Of a DNA stretch of 64,000 bases, positions 42,588 through 51,889 are shown piece after piece. Position numbers and translations under genes: made by a program. This DNA is from Flaviramulus multivorans (GTDB lineage Bacteria > Bacteroidota > Bacteroidia > Flavobacteriales > Flavobacteriaceae). The stretch is taken from the NCBI RefSeq assembly GCF_021728415.1, contig NZ_JAKKDV010000008.1, forward strand, positions 20,781 through 84,780, in the 5' to 3' direction. The number at the start of each line of letters is the position of its first letter. Within the stretch, counting starts at the first letter, position 1. A model generated the notes under the pieces. That model did not search any database. It was given only the letters and a program-made list of their open reading frames with translations, and was not told the origin of the DNA.

Positions 42588-44003
42588 ATGCTATTTAACT
42601 CATTAAGTTTCGTATTATTTTTAGTTATAGTAATAGTATTATACTATTCTAAAATATTTAATTGGACAGGAAAAAAGCGCATGCTTTTATTATCCAGTTA
42701 TGTCTTCTATGGCATGTGGAATCCTCCACTAGTCATTTTGTTATGGATATCCACCATCGTTGACTGGACAGCTGGAAAAAAATTAGCTGTTGAAGAGAAT
42801 CAGAAGAAAAGAAAAATGTGGTTACTGCTAAGTATGTTTGTAAATCTTGGTTTTTTAGCCTTTTTTAAATATGGAGATTTTTTACTTGAAAATTTTGTGT
42901 CCTTAGTAAATATGGTAGGCATTGAATTTCAGGCACGCCCAATGGATATTATTCTACCCATGGGTATTTCGTTCTACACGTTTCAAACCATGTCTTATAC
43001 CATTGATATGTATAAACGTAAAATAGAACCTGCTAAAACGTTTTTAGATTTTGCGCTATATGTTACCTTTTTTCCGCAATTAGTAGCTGGACCCATTGTT
43101 AGAGCTAAGGATTTAATTACTCAATTTTATGAAGAAAAAAAGGCTACTGCAAACCAGTTTATTTGGGGAACTTTTTTATTAACTATAGGGTTATTTCAAA
43201 AAGTCGTTTTAGCTGATACTTTATTAGCCGATACATCTGATGAAGTCTTTGGAGCAAAAAGTATCTTAAATGGTCTAGATGCTTGGACAGGTACTTTGGC
43301 ATTTTCAGGGCAAATTTTCTTTGACTTTGCAGGATATTCTACTTGTGCTATTGGTATAGCACTAATGCTTGGTATTGTTTTACCAGACAACTTTAAATAT
43401 CCTTACGCTTCTATTGGGTTTTCAGATTTATGGAAACGATGGCACATTTCTTTATCCAGCTGGTTAAGAGACTATTTATATATCCCCTTAGGAGGTAATA
43501 GACATGGTATTACAAGAATGTACGTAGCATTAATGCTAACCATGCTATTAGGAGGTTTATGGCATGGAGCTGCTTGGACATTTGTAGTTTGGGGAGCATT
43601 ACATGGTATTTATTTAGTTATTGAACGCTTGTTAAAAAATAGAATCCATATAAAAATAAATGCGTTTAATGGTGTTTTGCTCGCGCTTCTCACCTATATG
43701 CTTGTCAATTTTACTTGGGTATTTTTCAGAGCTCGAGAGTTTTCGACTGCTAAGAATATGATTAATTCTATGCTATTTATTAATTCTGATGGAGAAAAAA
43801 TATTACAGTCTTTTGATATTATCAAAGTGTTTCTATTAATAACACTATTATTTATATGCCATTGGGTTATGAGAAATACTTCAATGAAAGAGGTCTCTTT
43901 AAAAACGCCTGCTTGGTTATTAGGTATAGTATGGGCTATAATGTTTTTCCTGATTGTAATTTCACAAGGTACTGGAGAACAGTTTATTTATTTCCAATTT
44001 TAA
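42588..44003 (+). CDS. MBOAT family membrane O-acyltransferase (AlgI-like)
   Basis: A 471-residue polytopic protein with about 11-12 hydrophobic segments. MBOAT hallmarks: YTFQTMSYTIDMYKRK near 130-145, LVAGPIVRAKDLI, WKRWHISLSSWLRDYLYIP with H286, and GLWHGAAWTFVVWGALHG with the catalytic H326. It would carry acyl groups across the inner membrane and pass them to the neighbouring SGNH protein. It begins 2 bases after the SGNH gene's stop codon. Confidence 0.95.
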   Translation: MLFNSLSFVLFLVIVIVLYYSKIFNWTGKKRMLLLSSYVFYGMWNPPLVILLWISTIVDWTAGKKLAVEENQKKRKMWLLLSMFVNLGFLAFFKYGDFLLENFVSLVNMVGIEFQARPMDIILPMGISFYTFQTMSYTIDMYKRKIEPAKTFLDFALYVTFFPQLVAGPIVRAKDLITQFYEEKKATANQFIWGTFLLTIGLFQKVVLADTLLADTSDEVFGAKSILNGLDAWTGTLAFSGQIFFDFAGYSTCAIGIALMLGIVLPDNFKYPYASIGFSDLWKRWHISLSSWLRDYLYIPLGGNRHGITRMYVALMLTMLLGGLWHGAAWTFVVWGALHGIYLVIERLLKNRIHIKINAFNGVLLALLTYMLVNFTWVFFRAREFSTAKNMINSMLFINSDGEKILQSFDIIKVFLLITLLFICHWVMRNTSMKEVSLKTPAWLLGIVWAIMFFLIVISQGTGEQFIYFQF

Positions 44004-44021
44004 GCAAAAGAAATCAATTGT

Positions 44022-45206
44022 ATGGTAGAAGTTAAATCCTCCAGAATAGAATCCATCGACATTTTAAGGGGAGTAGTAATGGTTATTATGGCGCTAGATC
44101 ATGTAAGAGACTATTTTCATTATGGCTCCTTTTTTAGCGATCCCACCAATTTAGAAACAACAACTCCTTTTTTATTTTTCACAAGGTTTATAACACATTA
44201 TTGTGCGCCTGTTTTTATTTTCTTAGCAGGTACTTCAGCCTATTTATATGGAAGTAAAAGAACAAAATACCAACTTTTTAAGTTCCTTTTTACACGAGGT
44301 TTGTGGTTGGTATTTTTAGAGATTGTTTTAAACAATTTATTTTGGTGGTTTGATATTAGTTATAGCTTTATTGCACTTCAAGTTATTTGGGCTATTGGTC
44401 TATGTATGATGCTTTTGTCTTTTCTTATTTATCTGCCAAAAAAACTACTTTTAACTGTTGGTATTATTTTAATAGCGGGTCATAATTTGTTAGACGGTAT
44501 ACTATTGCAAGGCAAAAGTTTTACGTCCATTTTATGGTATATATTACACCAATTACAATTTGTTATGTTTGATAATGGTAGAATGGTAGCCTTTGTTTAT
44601 CCAATAATTCCTTGGGTAGGCTTGATCAGTTTAGGTTATTGTTTCGGAACGTTTTATACCAAAGATTTTGATGCTGGTTTAAGAAAAAAATGGTTACTGC
44701 GCTTAGGATTAGGTGCTATATTTTTGTTTTTTGTAATACGAGGATTAAATGTTTATGGCGATTTAGTGCCTTGGTCTGGTCAAGACACGACAACTAAAAC
44801 CATTTTATCGTTTTTTAACGTCACTAAATACCCACCATCGCTTTCGTTTTTATTAATTACAATAGGTCCGGCACTATTATTTTTATATGGTATAGAACGT
44901 GTAAAAAATAAAATAACCGACTTCTTTTTAGTTTTTGGTCGTGTACCCTTCTTTTATTATTTCATACATGTATTTGTTATTCACATTTTGGCTATTATAG
45001 GGATGCTTATTTTTGGTGGTAATTGGAAAAACATGATTATTACTGTCGATGTTTTTAACAATGCAAAACTTTTAGACTATGGTTATTCCCTTTTTGTGGT
45101 ATATTTAGTTTGGATTGGAATTATTACGCTTATATACTTCCCAAGTAGAAAATACATGATTTACAAAGCAAATAATAAAGACAAGTGGTGGTTAAGTTAT
45201 TTGTAA
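44022..45206 (+). CDS. DUF1624 / HGSNAT-like membrane acyltransferase
   Basis: A 394-residue polytopic protein. The N-terminal RIESIDILRGVVMVIMALDH then VRDYFHYG is the DUF1624 (heparan-alpha-glucosaminide acetyltransferase catalytic-like) signature, with the conserved H26 (DH). About ten hydrophobic segments follow. The human relative moves acetyl from cytoplasmic acetyl-CoA to a luminal amino sugar. Following an MBOAT gene by 18 bases, it gives this cluster a second transmembrane acyltransferase. Confidence 0.9.
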   Translation: MVEVKSSRIESIDILRGVVMVIMALDHVRDYFHYGSFFSDPTNLETTTPFLFFTRFITHYCAPVFIFLAGTSAYLYGSKRTKYQLFKFLFTRGLWLVFLEIVLNNLFWWFDISYSFIALQVIWAIGLCMMLLSFLIYLPKKLLLTVGIILIAGHNLLDGILLQGKSFTSILWYILHQLQFVMFDNGRMVAFVYPIIPWVGLISLGYCFGTFYTKDFDAGLRKKWLLRLGLGAIFLFFVIRGLNVYGDLVPWSGQDTTTKTILSFFNVTKYPPSLSFLLITIGPALLFLYGIERVKNKITDFFLVFGRVPFFYYFIHVFVIHILAIIGMLIFGGNWKNMIITVDVFNNAKLLDYGYSLFVVYLVWIGIITLIYFPSRKYMIYKANNKDKWWLSYL

Positions 45207-45280
45207 AAAATAGAATAACTTACCAAATATTCAAGATACATTGAATCAAAATATAATAAATGTAATTAAAACTATCAATA

Positions 45281-48200
45281 ATGAAAAAACTAATTAATCC
45301 TTCAGCAGTCTTAAATTACATGTTTTGGATGTTTTTGTTGTCATGTACAATTGCAGTCGCCCAAGAAACACGACTTCTTTCCCAACCTGCAATAAGTGAT
45401 TCTCATATCGCTTTTATTTATGCCGAAGATTTATGGGTGGCAAATAAAGATGGTTCTAACCCTAAACGACTTACCATAGATGAAGGTATTGAATCAAATC
45501 CTATTTTCTCTCCTGATGGCACCAAGATTGCATTCAATGCCCAGTATGACGGTAATACTGATGTGTTTATTGTTCCTGTATCTGGTGGTATTCCTAAGCG
45601 TCTTACATGGCATCCTTATAACGATATAGTTCGAGATTTTTCTGCAGATGGCTCAAAAGTTATGTTCCTTTCTCAGCGCAACACATACACTAATAGGCAT
45701 GCGCAACTCTTTACAATATCTATAAATGGTGGTGCCGTTACTCAATTAAAAATTCCAAATGCATTTTGGGCATCATCTTCCGATGATGACAGTCATATGG
45801 CTTATACTCCAATTTCTGATGCCTTTGACCAATGGAAACATTATCGCGGTGGTCGTATCTCTCGTATCTGGATTTATAATAACACCTCTCATAAAGTTGA
45901 AGAAATTTCAAAACCCACTGGTGGATGCAATGATAGTAACCCGCAATGGTCTGGAGATTACGTTTATTTTAAGAGTGATAGAAACGGAGAATTTAATCTT
46001 TATAGTTATAATGTAAACAATAAAGAAATATCACAACTTACAAATTTTAAAGACTTTCCAGTAATTAGTTTATCGGCCAATAAAAATGAAATTATTTTTG
46101 AGCAAGCAGGCTATTTACACATATATAACATAGCAGCTAATTCTACTAAAAAATTAAGCATCAATATTAAAACAGACCTGTTAGAGCTTAGACCGCGTTA
46201 CGTCTCGGACGATGACTATATCAGAAGTGCTAGTATTTCTCCTTCAGGAGCACGTGTAGTATTGGATTATAGAGGCGATATTATAACGGTTCCTGCAAAA
46301 AAGGGAGACCCAAAAAACATAACGAATACAACGGGTGTTCATGAAAAAGGTCCAGAGTGGTCACCTGATGGAACATCTATAGCTTATTTTTCGGATGAAT
46401 CTGGTGAGTATGCGATGCATGTTCAAGATCTTTCTACAGATAACACAAAGAAAATTAAGCTTAACGGCGCGGGATTTTATGCTAATATTCATTGGTCTCC
46501 AGATAGCAAAAAATTAAGTTTTGTTGATAACGGTAGAAGTTTATATGTACTTAATATTACTACAAGTAAAATAACTAAAATTGCTTCGGACCAACTTTAT
46601 ACACCTGGTGTTTTTAGAGAATTATTTGGAGACTGGTCATCAGATTCTAACTGGATATCTTATACTACCATTACTGATACTAATTTTGAGCAAGCTCACC
46701 TCTACTCTATTTCTGAAAGCAAATCCTATTCGATTTCGGATGGGTTATCAAACATTTCAAGTCCTGTTTTTGACCCTAGCGGAAAATACCTCTATATGCT
46801 CGCTTCTACAGATGCTGGTCCAGTTGTAAACTGGTTCGACCAATCAAATCAAGATATGGAATTTAGTAACTCTATTTATTTAGTTACACTTCAAAAAGAA
46901 ACCTTGTCTCCTTTCTCCAAAGAAAATGACAACGAAGAATTAACTAAGGAATCGAAAGACGAACCAAAGAAAGGCGAAACTAAAAAAGAAGAAAAAGTTG
47001 AAATACTAAAAATTGATTGGGATGGTATACATAATAGAATAGTTGATATTCCTGTCCCTTCAGGAATTTACAGAAATCTAAGCGCCCCAAAAGAAGGCGA
47101 ACTGTATTATCTATCGCGTACCCCTCATGAAAATCAATCCATGCTACATAAATATAGTTTAAAAGACCGAAAGGATGAAACTATAATGCAAGCTGGGTTT
47201 TATAGAATTGCGGCTAAAGGTGATAAGACTCTTTATTTTGCTAAAGGAAAAATGGGGATTGCTGATACAGGTAAAAAACCAGATGATGGCTTAGTAAATA
47301 CAAGTGCAATTCAGGTGAAAATTGACCCAATTGCAGAATGGAAAAATATCTTTAACGAAGCTTGGAGAGTAAACCGAGACTATTTTTACGACCCTGGAAT
47401 GCATGGAGTTGACTGGGATGCTATGAAAACTAAATATGAAGTGTTCTTACCGCATGTAACTTGCCGTAGCGATTTATATAGAATGATGAGTTGGATGTTC
47501 AGCGAATTAGCGGTTGGCCATCATCGTTTTTCTAGCAGAGGTGATCGTATGAATAATCCACAAAGAATAAGCGGAGGCCTTTTAGGTGCCGATTACGAAG
47601 TGAGTAACAACCGCTATAAAATCAGTAAAATATATGGCGGTTTAAATTGGAATCCTAACTTACGTTCTCCCTTAACAGAGCCTGGGGTTAATGTAAATGT
47701 AGGAGATTATATAATTGCAGTTAATGGAAAAAATGTATCTGCAAACGATAATCTTTATAGTTTTTTTGAAAACACAGCTGATAAAATTATAACTCTAACC
47801 GTTAGTTCAAACGCCAATGGTAATGACGCACGAACTGTAAAAGTAACTCCAGTAGGAAACGAACAAGCATTACGCAATAGAGATTGGGTTGAAGGTAATA
47901 TAAAAAAGGTAGAAGAAGCAACCAATGGTCAAGTGGCTTATGTTTATGTGCCTAACACCGCTGGGGCTGGACATGAATATTTTAAACGCTACTTCTTTCC
48001 TCAAGCAACTAAAAAAGCTATTATAATTGATGAGCGCTACAATGGTGGTGGTCAGTTAGCTGATTACTATATTGACATGCTGAAAAAACCTGAACAAGCT
48101 TATTGGAATTTTAGATATGGTAAAGATTTAAAATCTCCTAGTGCATCTATACAAGGACCAAAAGTGATGATAGTTGATGAAACTGCAGGTTCAGGAGGGG

Positions 48201-48532
48201 ACTACTTGCCATGGATGTTTAGAAAATTTAAGATTGGAACCATAGTAGGAAAGCGTACTTGGGGTGGTTTAGTAGGGGTTTTAGGATACCCTGAGTTTAT
48301 AGATGGTGGTATTGTAACCGCACCGAATGTGGCCTTTTATACTGAAGATGGTTTTAGAGTTGAGAACGAAGGAGTTGCTCCTGATATCGATATAGAACAA
48401 TTACCAGAGCAAGTAATCAAAGGGCAAGACCCTCAATTGGAAAAAGCGATAGAGATAGCATTAAAAGAATTAAAAGAAAATCCGCCAAAAGTTATGAAGC
48501 GACCAACCTATCCAATAAAAACTAAGAATTAA
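45281..48532 (+). CDS. Tricorn-like S41 peptidase
   Basis: A 1083-residue exported peptidase. Signal peptide about 1-27. Two TolB/tricorn beta-propellers (about 35-290 and 310-560; for example NPIFSPDGTKIAFNAQYDGN and GPEWSPDGTSIAYFSDESGE), an acidic/Lys-rich linker about 545-575, tricorn core domain with catalytic His in AVGHHRF (about 745), a PDZ domain (about 765-850), and an S41 catalytic domain with DETAGSGGDYLPWM (Ser near 970) and KRTWGGLVG. Tricorn enzymes trim proteasome or other peptides; in Bacteroidota they are exported. The APC permease gene starts 3 bases later. Confidence 0.94.
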   Translation: MKKLINPSAVLNYMFWMFLLSCTIAVAQETRLLSQPAISDSHIAFIYAEDLWVANKDGSNPKRLTIDEGIESNPIFSPDGTKIAFNAQYDGNTDVFIVPVSGGIPKRLTWHPYNDIVRDFSADGSKVMFLSQRNTYTNRHAQLFTISINGGAVTQLKIPNAFWASSSDDDSHMAYTPISDAFDQWKHYRGGRISRIWIYNNTSHKVEEISKPTGGCNDSNPQWSGDYVYFKSDRNGEFNLYSYNVNNKEISQLTNFKDFPVISLSANKNEIIFEQAGYLHIYNIAANSTKKLSINIKTDLLELRPRYVSDDDYIRSASISPSGARVVLDYRGDIITVPAKKGDPKNITNTTGVHEKGPEWSPDGTSIAYFSDESGEYAMHVQDLSTDNTKKIKLNGAGFYANIHWSPDSKKLSFVDNGRSLYVLNITTSKITKIASDQLYTPGVFRELFGDWSSDSNWISYTTITDTNFEQAHLYSISESKSYSISDGLSNISSPVFDPSGKYLYMLASTDAGPVVNWFDQSNQDMEFSNSIYLVTLQKETLSPFSKENDNEELTKESKDEPKKGETKKEEKVEILKIDWDGIHNRIVDIPVPSGIYRNLSAPKEGELYYLSRTPHENQSMLHKYSLKDRKDETIMQAGFYRIAAKGDKTLYFAKGKMGIADTGKKPDDGLVNTSAIQVKIDPIAEWKNIFNEAWRVNRDYFYDPGMHGVDWDAMKTKYEVFLPHVTCRSDLYRMMSWMFSELAVGHHRFSSRGDRMNNPQRISGGLLGADYEVSNNRYKISKIYGGLNWNPNLRSPLTEPGVNVNVGDYIIAVNGKNVSANDNLYSFFENTADKIITLTVSSNANGNDARTVKVTPVGNEQALRNRDWVEGNIKKVEEATNGQVAYVYVPNTAGAGHEYFKRYFFPQATKKAIIIDERYNGGGQLADYYIDMLKKPEQAYWNFRYGKDLKSPSASIQGPKVMIVDETAGSGGDYLPWMFRKFKIGTIVGKRTWGGLVGVLGYPEFIDGGIVTAPNVAFYTEDGFRVENEGVAPDIDIEQLPEQVIKGQDPQLEKAIEIALKELKENPPKVMKRPTYPIKTKN

Positions 48533-48535
48533 AAT

Positions 48536-49834
48536 ATGATTCAAAAAGAAGAGGGATTAAAAAGACGGGTTGGCGTATTAGGGCTATCGGCAAACATCGT
48601 TAATATTATAATTGGGTCTGGGATTTTTGTGCTTCCAGCTATTGTTGCCAGCTATATGGGAGCCTCCAGTATAATAGCATATTTATTTTGCGGTTTACTA
48701 ATGGCTATGATTATGCTCTGTTTTGCAGAAGCAGGCAGTAAAGTAACTAATACAGGTGGCCCCTATACCTATATTGAAACAGCGTTTGGAGATTATGCTG
48801 GTTTTATAGGTGGTTTTTTTGCTATAGGCAGTAATTTGTTTGCAGACGCAGCAGTATCTAATGCCCTAGTAAATGTTATTGGTTCTGCTTACCCCATTTT
48901 CGCAGAAGGGTTACCTCGATTTTTATTCCTATTTATCCTTTTTTATGGCATGGTTTATATTAATGTTATTGGATTAAAACAAGGTATTGGCTTAGTAAAA
49001 TTTAACACGCTTATGAAACTGATACCGTTACTATTGCTCATAGTTATTGGTTTTAAAGATGTTACAATAAGTAATTTGTATTTTGAAAATATGCCCAGTA
49101 TTAAAACGTTGGGTGAAACATCGCTTATCTTATTTTTTGCATTTCAAGGCTGTGAAACGGGTATTATAGTTGGCGGAGAGGTTATCAATCCGAAACGCAC
49201 TATTCCAAAAGCAATTTTAATAAGTATCACCACAGTAGTTGTTATATATGTGTTAATTCAAACGGTATCTCAGGGTGTTTTAGGTAGCGACTTACCAAAT
49301 TTTAAAGCAGCTCCACTGGCAGAAACTGCCAAAGAAGTTATGGGGTCGTTTGGTTATATGTTTTTAATTATAGGTGCCGTTATTTCCATGTTTGGTTATA
49401 TGAGCGGTACTATCCTTAACAGCCCAAGAGTAGTTTATGCTCTTTCAAGAGACAAAGTGATTCCTATTAAAGCATTATCTAAAATTCATAAATCGTTTGC
49501 AACACCATATATCGCCATTATTGTTTATGCAACCATTGGTTTTATTCTAGCTATCTCGGGTAGTTTTGAACAACTCGCCGTTATAGCAAGTAGCTCAATG
49601 TTAATCCTCTATTTAGGAGTTGCCTTGTCTGTAATTAAGCTACGCAAATCTGAAAAAGAAGCTTATGATGGATTTAAAATCCCTGGAGGCTGGACAGTAC
49701 CTATTTTAGCAATTGCAATAATTATTTATTTTTTATCAAATCTTTCAACAAATGAAATGATTGTAACCGCTATAACAATCTCCGTTTTGAGTTTGATATT
49801 TTTAGTGATAAGATTTTTGAAACAAAAAAGTTAA
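48536..49834 (+). CDS. APC family amino acid permease
   Basis: A 432-residue transporter with 12 hydrophobic segments. GLSANIVNIIIGSGIFVLPA is the TM1 motif (Gly-rich unwound helix), GGPYTYIETAFGDYAGFIGG the TM3 region, and FFAFQGCETGIIVGGEVINP KRTIPKA the TM6 region of the APC superfamily. It follows the tricorn-like peptidase by 3 bases, so amino acids freed outside could be taken up by the adjacent product. The last base overlaps the next gene's ATG. Confidence 0.93.
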   Translation: MIQKEEGLKRRVGVLGLSANIVNIIIGSGIFVLPAIVASYMGASSIIAYLFCGLLMAMIMLCFAEAGSKVTNTGGPYTYIETAFGDYAGFIGGFFAIGSNLFADAAVSNALVNVIGSAYPIFAEGLPRFLFLFILFYGMVYINVIGLKQGIGLVKFNTLMKLIPLLLLIVIGFKDVTISNLYFENMPSIKTLGETSLILFFAFQGCETGIIVGGEVINPKRTIPKAILISITTVVVIYVLIQTVSQGVLGSDLPNFKAAPLAETAKEVMGSFGYMFLIIGAVISMFGYMSGTILNSPRVVYALSRDKVIPIKALSKIHKSFATPYIAIIVYATIGFILAISGSFEQLAVIASSSMLILYLGVALSVIKLRKSEKEAYDGFKIPGGWTVPILAIAIIIYFLSNLSTNEMIVTAITISVLSLIFLVIRFLKQKS

Positions 49835-50598
49835 TGATAAAATTCTTTAGAAAAATACGCCAACAACTGCTTACCGAAAATAAGTTTTCAAAATATTTAT
49901 TGTACGCCATAGGAGAGATAGTACTCGTAGTAATTGGTATTCTTATTGCTTTGCAAATCAATAATTGGAATGAAAACAGGAAACAGAAAGCAAAAGTCAA
50001 TAACTACTTAAAAAGTATGGTAATAGACTTAAATAGTGATACAAAGGCATATGAAAGAATTATAGACAGTTATGAGCTTCAAGTAGAAAATAACACCTTA
50101 ATTTTTAAAGACAAAAACTATCAAGAATTACCATTGGATTCAATTGTCTCAAAAATTACTAGCTATTATGCCATGCACCAAATAGTAGATCAAACCTATC
50201 AAAAAATAAAAAATTCAGGACTTTCAGATAACCTAGGTTCAAAAGAATTAAATGATGCTATTAACAACTATTACTTTAACGGTATAAATTCTTTTAACAC
50301 CTTTTTACAATATGATAAAGAACGCTCTACAAGAGATGACGATTTATGGTTTCTAACTAATAATTACGAAATAAATCTAGCACATCATGCTACTAAAACT
50401 ATGGATCTCCCTTTCTCAGAGAGCGAGGAGGCAAGAAAAAAAGCACTCATAACAACAATCGAATCTAACCTTGGCAGAAACTTTCTAAGACACAATATAG
50501 ACAGAAAAAAAATCGGAATTATAATTGCAAAACAGGTAAAAACCGAAGCAGAAGCACTTATTCAGTTGATTAATGGAGAACTTAATAAATACAAATGA
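49834..50598 (+). CDS. DUF6090 family membrane protein
   Basis: A 254-residue protein of the Bacteroidota DUF6090 family. The N-terminus MIKFFRKIRQQLLTENKFSK with YAIGEIVLVVIGILIALQIN and NWNE is the signature: a cytoplasmic basic stretch, one membrane helix at about 26-45, then a mostly helical extracytoplasmic domain. A second copy follows with a 4-base overlap. Function unknown. Confidence 0.88.
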   Translation: MIKFFRKIRQQLLTENKFSKYLLYAIGEIVLVVIGILIALQINNWNENRKQKAKVNNYLKSMVIDLNSDTKAYERIIDSYELQVENNTLIFKDKNYQELPLDSIVSKITSYYAMHQIVDQTYQKIKNSGLSDNLGSKELNDAINNYYFNGINSFNTFLQYDKERSTRDDDLWFLTNNYEINLAHHATKTMDLPFSESEEARKKALITTIESNLGRNFLRHNIDRKKIGIIIAKQVKTEAEALIQLINGELNKYK

Positions 50599-51311
50599 TG
50601 ATTAAATTCTTTAGAAATATCCGTAAAGACTTTCTCAGTGAAGGCAAAACATCAAAATATTTTAAATACGCTATTGGGGAAATTATTTTGGTAGTTGTTG
50701 GCATTTTAATTGCACTTCAGGTAAATAATTGGAATGAAATTAGAAAAGATAGAGTTAAAGAAAAAGAGATTTTAAACGAAATTCACAGCGACTTTAAAAA
50801 CAATCTTGAAGAATTTTATCCTGTAAAACAAAATCAAATAAATACCTTTAATAGTGGTAATATAGTTTTCAGAAACATTTCTAAATTACATATTGTTACA
50901 TCAAGAGACTCGGTATTTAAGCATGTTACGAATATGTTTGGGGGTTACCCTTATCACCCATCAAACGGGGTTATAGAATCTCTTATAAGTTCGGGAGAAG
51001 TGAATTTAATTAGGAATGACACTCTTAGAAGACTTTTGGTATCTTGGAAGGATGTATTAAACGATTATTCTGAAGAAGTTGTTTTTGACCGTAATCTATG
51101 GACCAATATGATTGAACCTTACGTCATAAAAAATGGTGATTTTCTAAATTTGGCTAGTGACAAAAACAAAAGACTTTTATTAGATACTGTTTTTATAAAC
51201 ATGCTTGTTAGAAAGCAGTTTTTTCAGAGAAATATTGTTAGAGCCATTTCCGGTGAAAACGGTTTAGAAAAGCATTTAAAAGAAATTGTAAGATTATCAG
51301 AAGTTAAGTAA
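50595..51311 (+). CDS. DUF6090 family membrane protein, second copy
   Basis: A 238-residue paralogue of the preceding gene. The same KYAIGEIILVVVGILIALQV then NNWNE signature is present; the C-terminal domain has diverged (GGYPYHPSNGVIESLISSGE). The ATGATG start overlaps the previous TGA, so translation of the two is probably coupled. Only 2 bases separate its stop from the convergent DinB-like gene. Confidence 0.88.
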   Translation: MMIKFFRNIRKDFLSEGKTSKYFKYAIGEIILVVVGILIALQVNNWNEIRKDRVKEKEILNEIHSDFKNNLEEFYPVKQNQINTFNSGNIVFRNISKLHIVTSRDSVFKHVTNMFGGYPYHPSNGVIESLISSGEVNLIRNDTLRRLLVSWKDVLNDYSEEVVFDRNLWTNMIEPYVIKNGDFLNLASDKNKRLLLDTVFINMLVRKQFFQRNIVRAISGENGLEKHLKEIVRLSEVK

Positions 51312-51312
51312 A

Positions 51313-51864
51313 TTATTCTCTTAACCTTCCTGAAAACACACTTACCTTAGAGTTAAACGGATTACCAGAAGCCCGACGCGACATAACAACTTGACCACAA
51401 TGCCATAAAGCATCAGCTATTGGTCCATTAATTAAATTCCAAAAAGGAAATCTATCATTATCAAATTGTGAAATATTATCTGTAGCTCTTAAAATATCCG
51501 AAGTCTGTTTAATATTTAATAAAGTCTGTTTTCGTTTTGCTTCAAAAGTAAGCTCAACGTCTTCATTACTTTGTTTCTCATTTGATATGTTTGTAAGTAT
51601 AAAATTAGTTAAACCTAACAGATGGTCTATCGTTTCCGCCGAAGTTCTACCCGATTCGCTAGCCTTATAATTTAAGTCCTCAGGCCTTAATCCTTCCGTT
51701 GCCCAATAATAACGAAAACCCAAACCATCAACCATTCTTGCTGCAACTGTACCAGCAGTATAGGTTTCTGGATAATCTGGTATTTCGTAATATGGTAATT
51801 TTTCTTCTTGTGCCATAACAATCATTGATAAGGTTAAAGCTGATACTAAAATTAGTTTTTTCAT
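51313..51864 (-). CDS. Exported DinB-like protein
   Basis: A 183-residue protein with a signal peptide of about 18 residues (LILVSALTLSMIVMAQ) and a four-helix DinB-like domain: LRPEDLNYKASESGRTSAETIDHLLGL with H81-type His in TIDHLL, and DALWHCGQVVMSRRASG with a second His. These match the metal-binding His positions of DinB/YfiT folds (helix 2 and helix 4). The WYRPSADSWS-like GLRPEDLNYKASESGRT segment is typical. Thiol transferase activity is not proven. It follows the M28 peptidase gene, same strand, 25 bases apart. Confidence 0.78.
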   Translation of the reverse strand: MKKLILVSALTLSMIVMAQEEKLPYYEIPDYPETYTAGTVAARMVDGLGFRYYWATEGLRPEDLNYKASESGRTSAETIDHLLGLTNFILTNISNEKQSNEDVELTFEAKRKQTLLNIKQTSDILRATDNISQFDNDRFPFWNLINGPIADALWHCGQVVMSRRASGNPFNSKVSVFSGRLRE

Positions 51865-51889
51865 TTTAATAAACTTTTAAAACGAGTTC

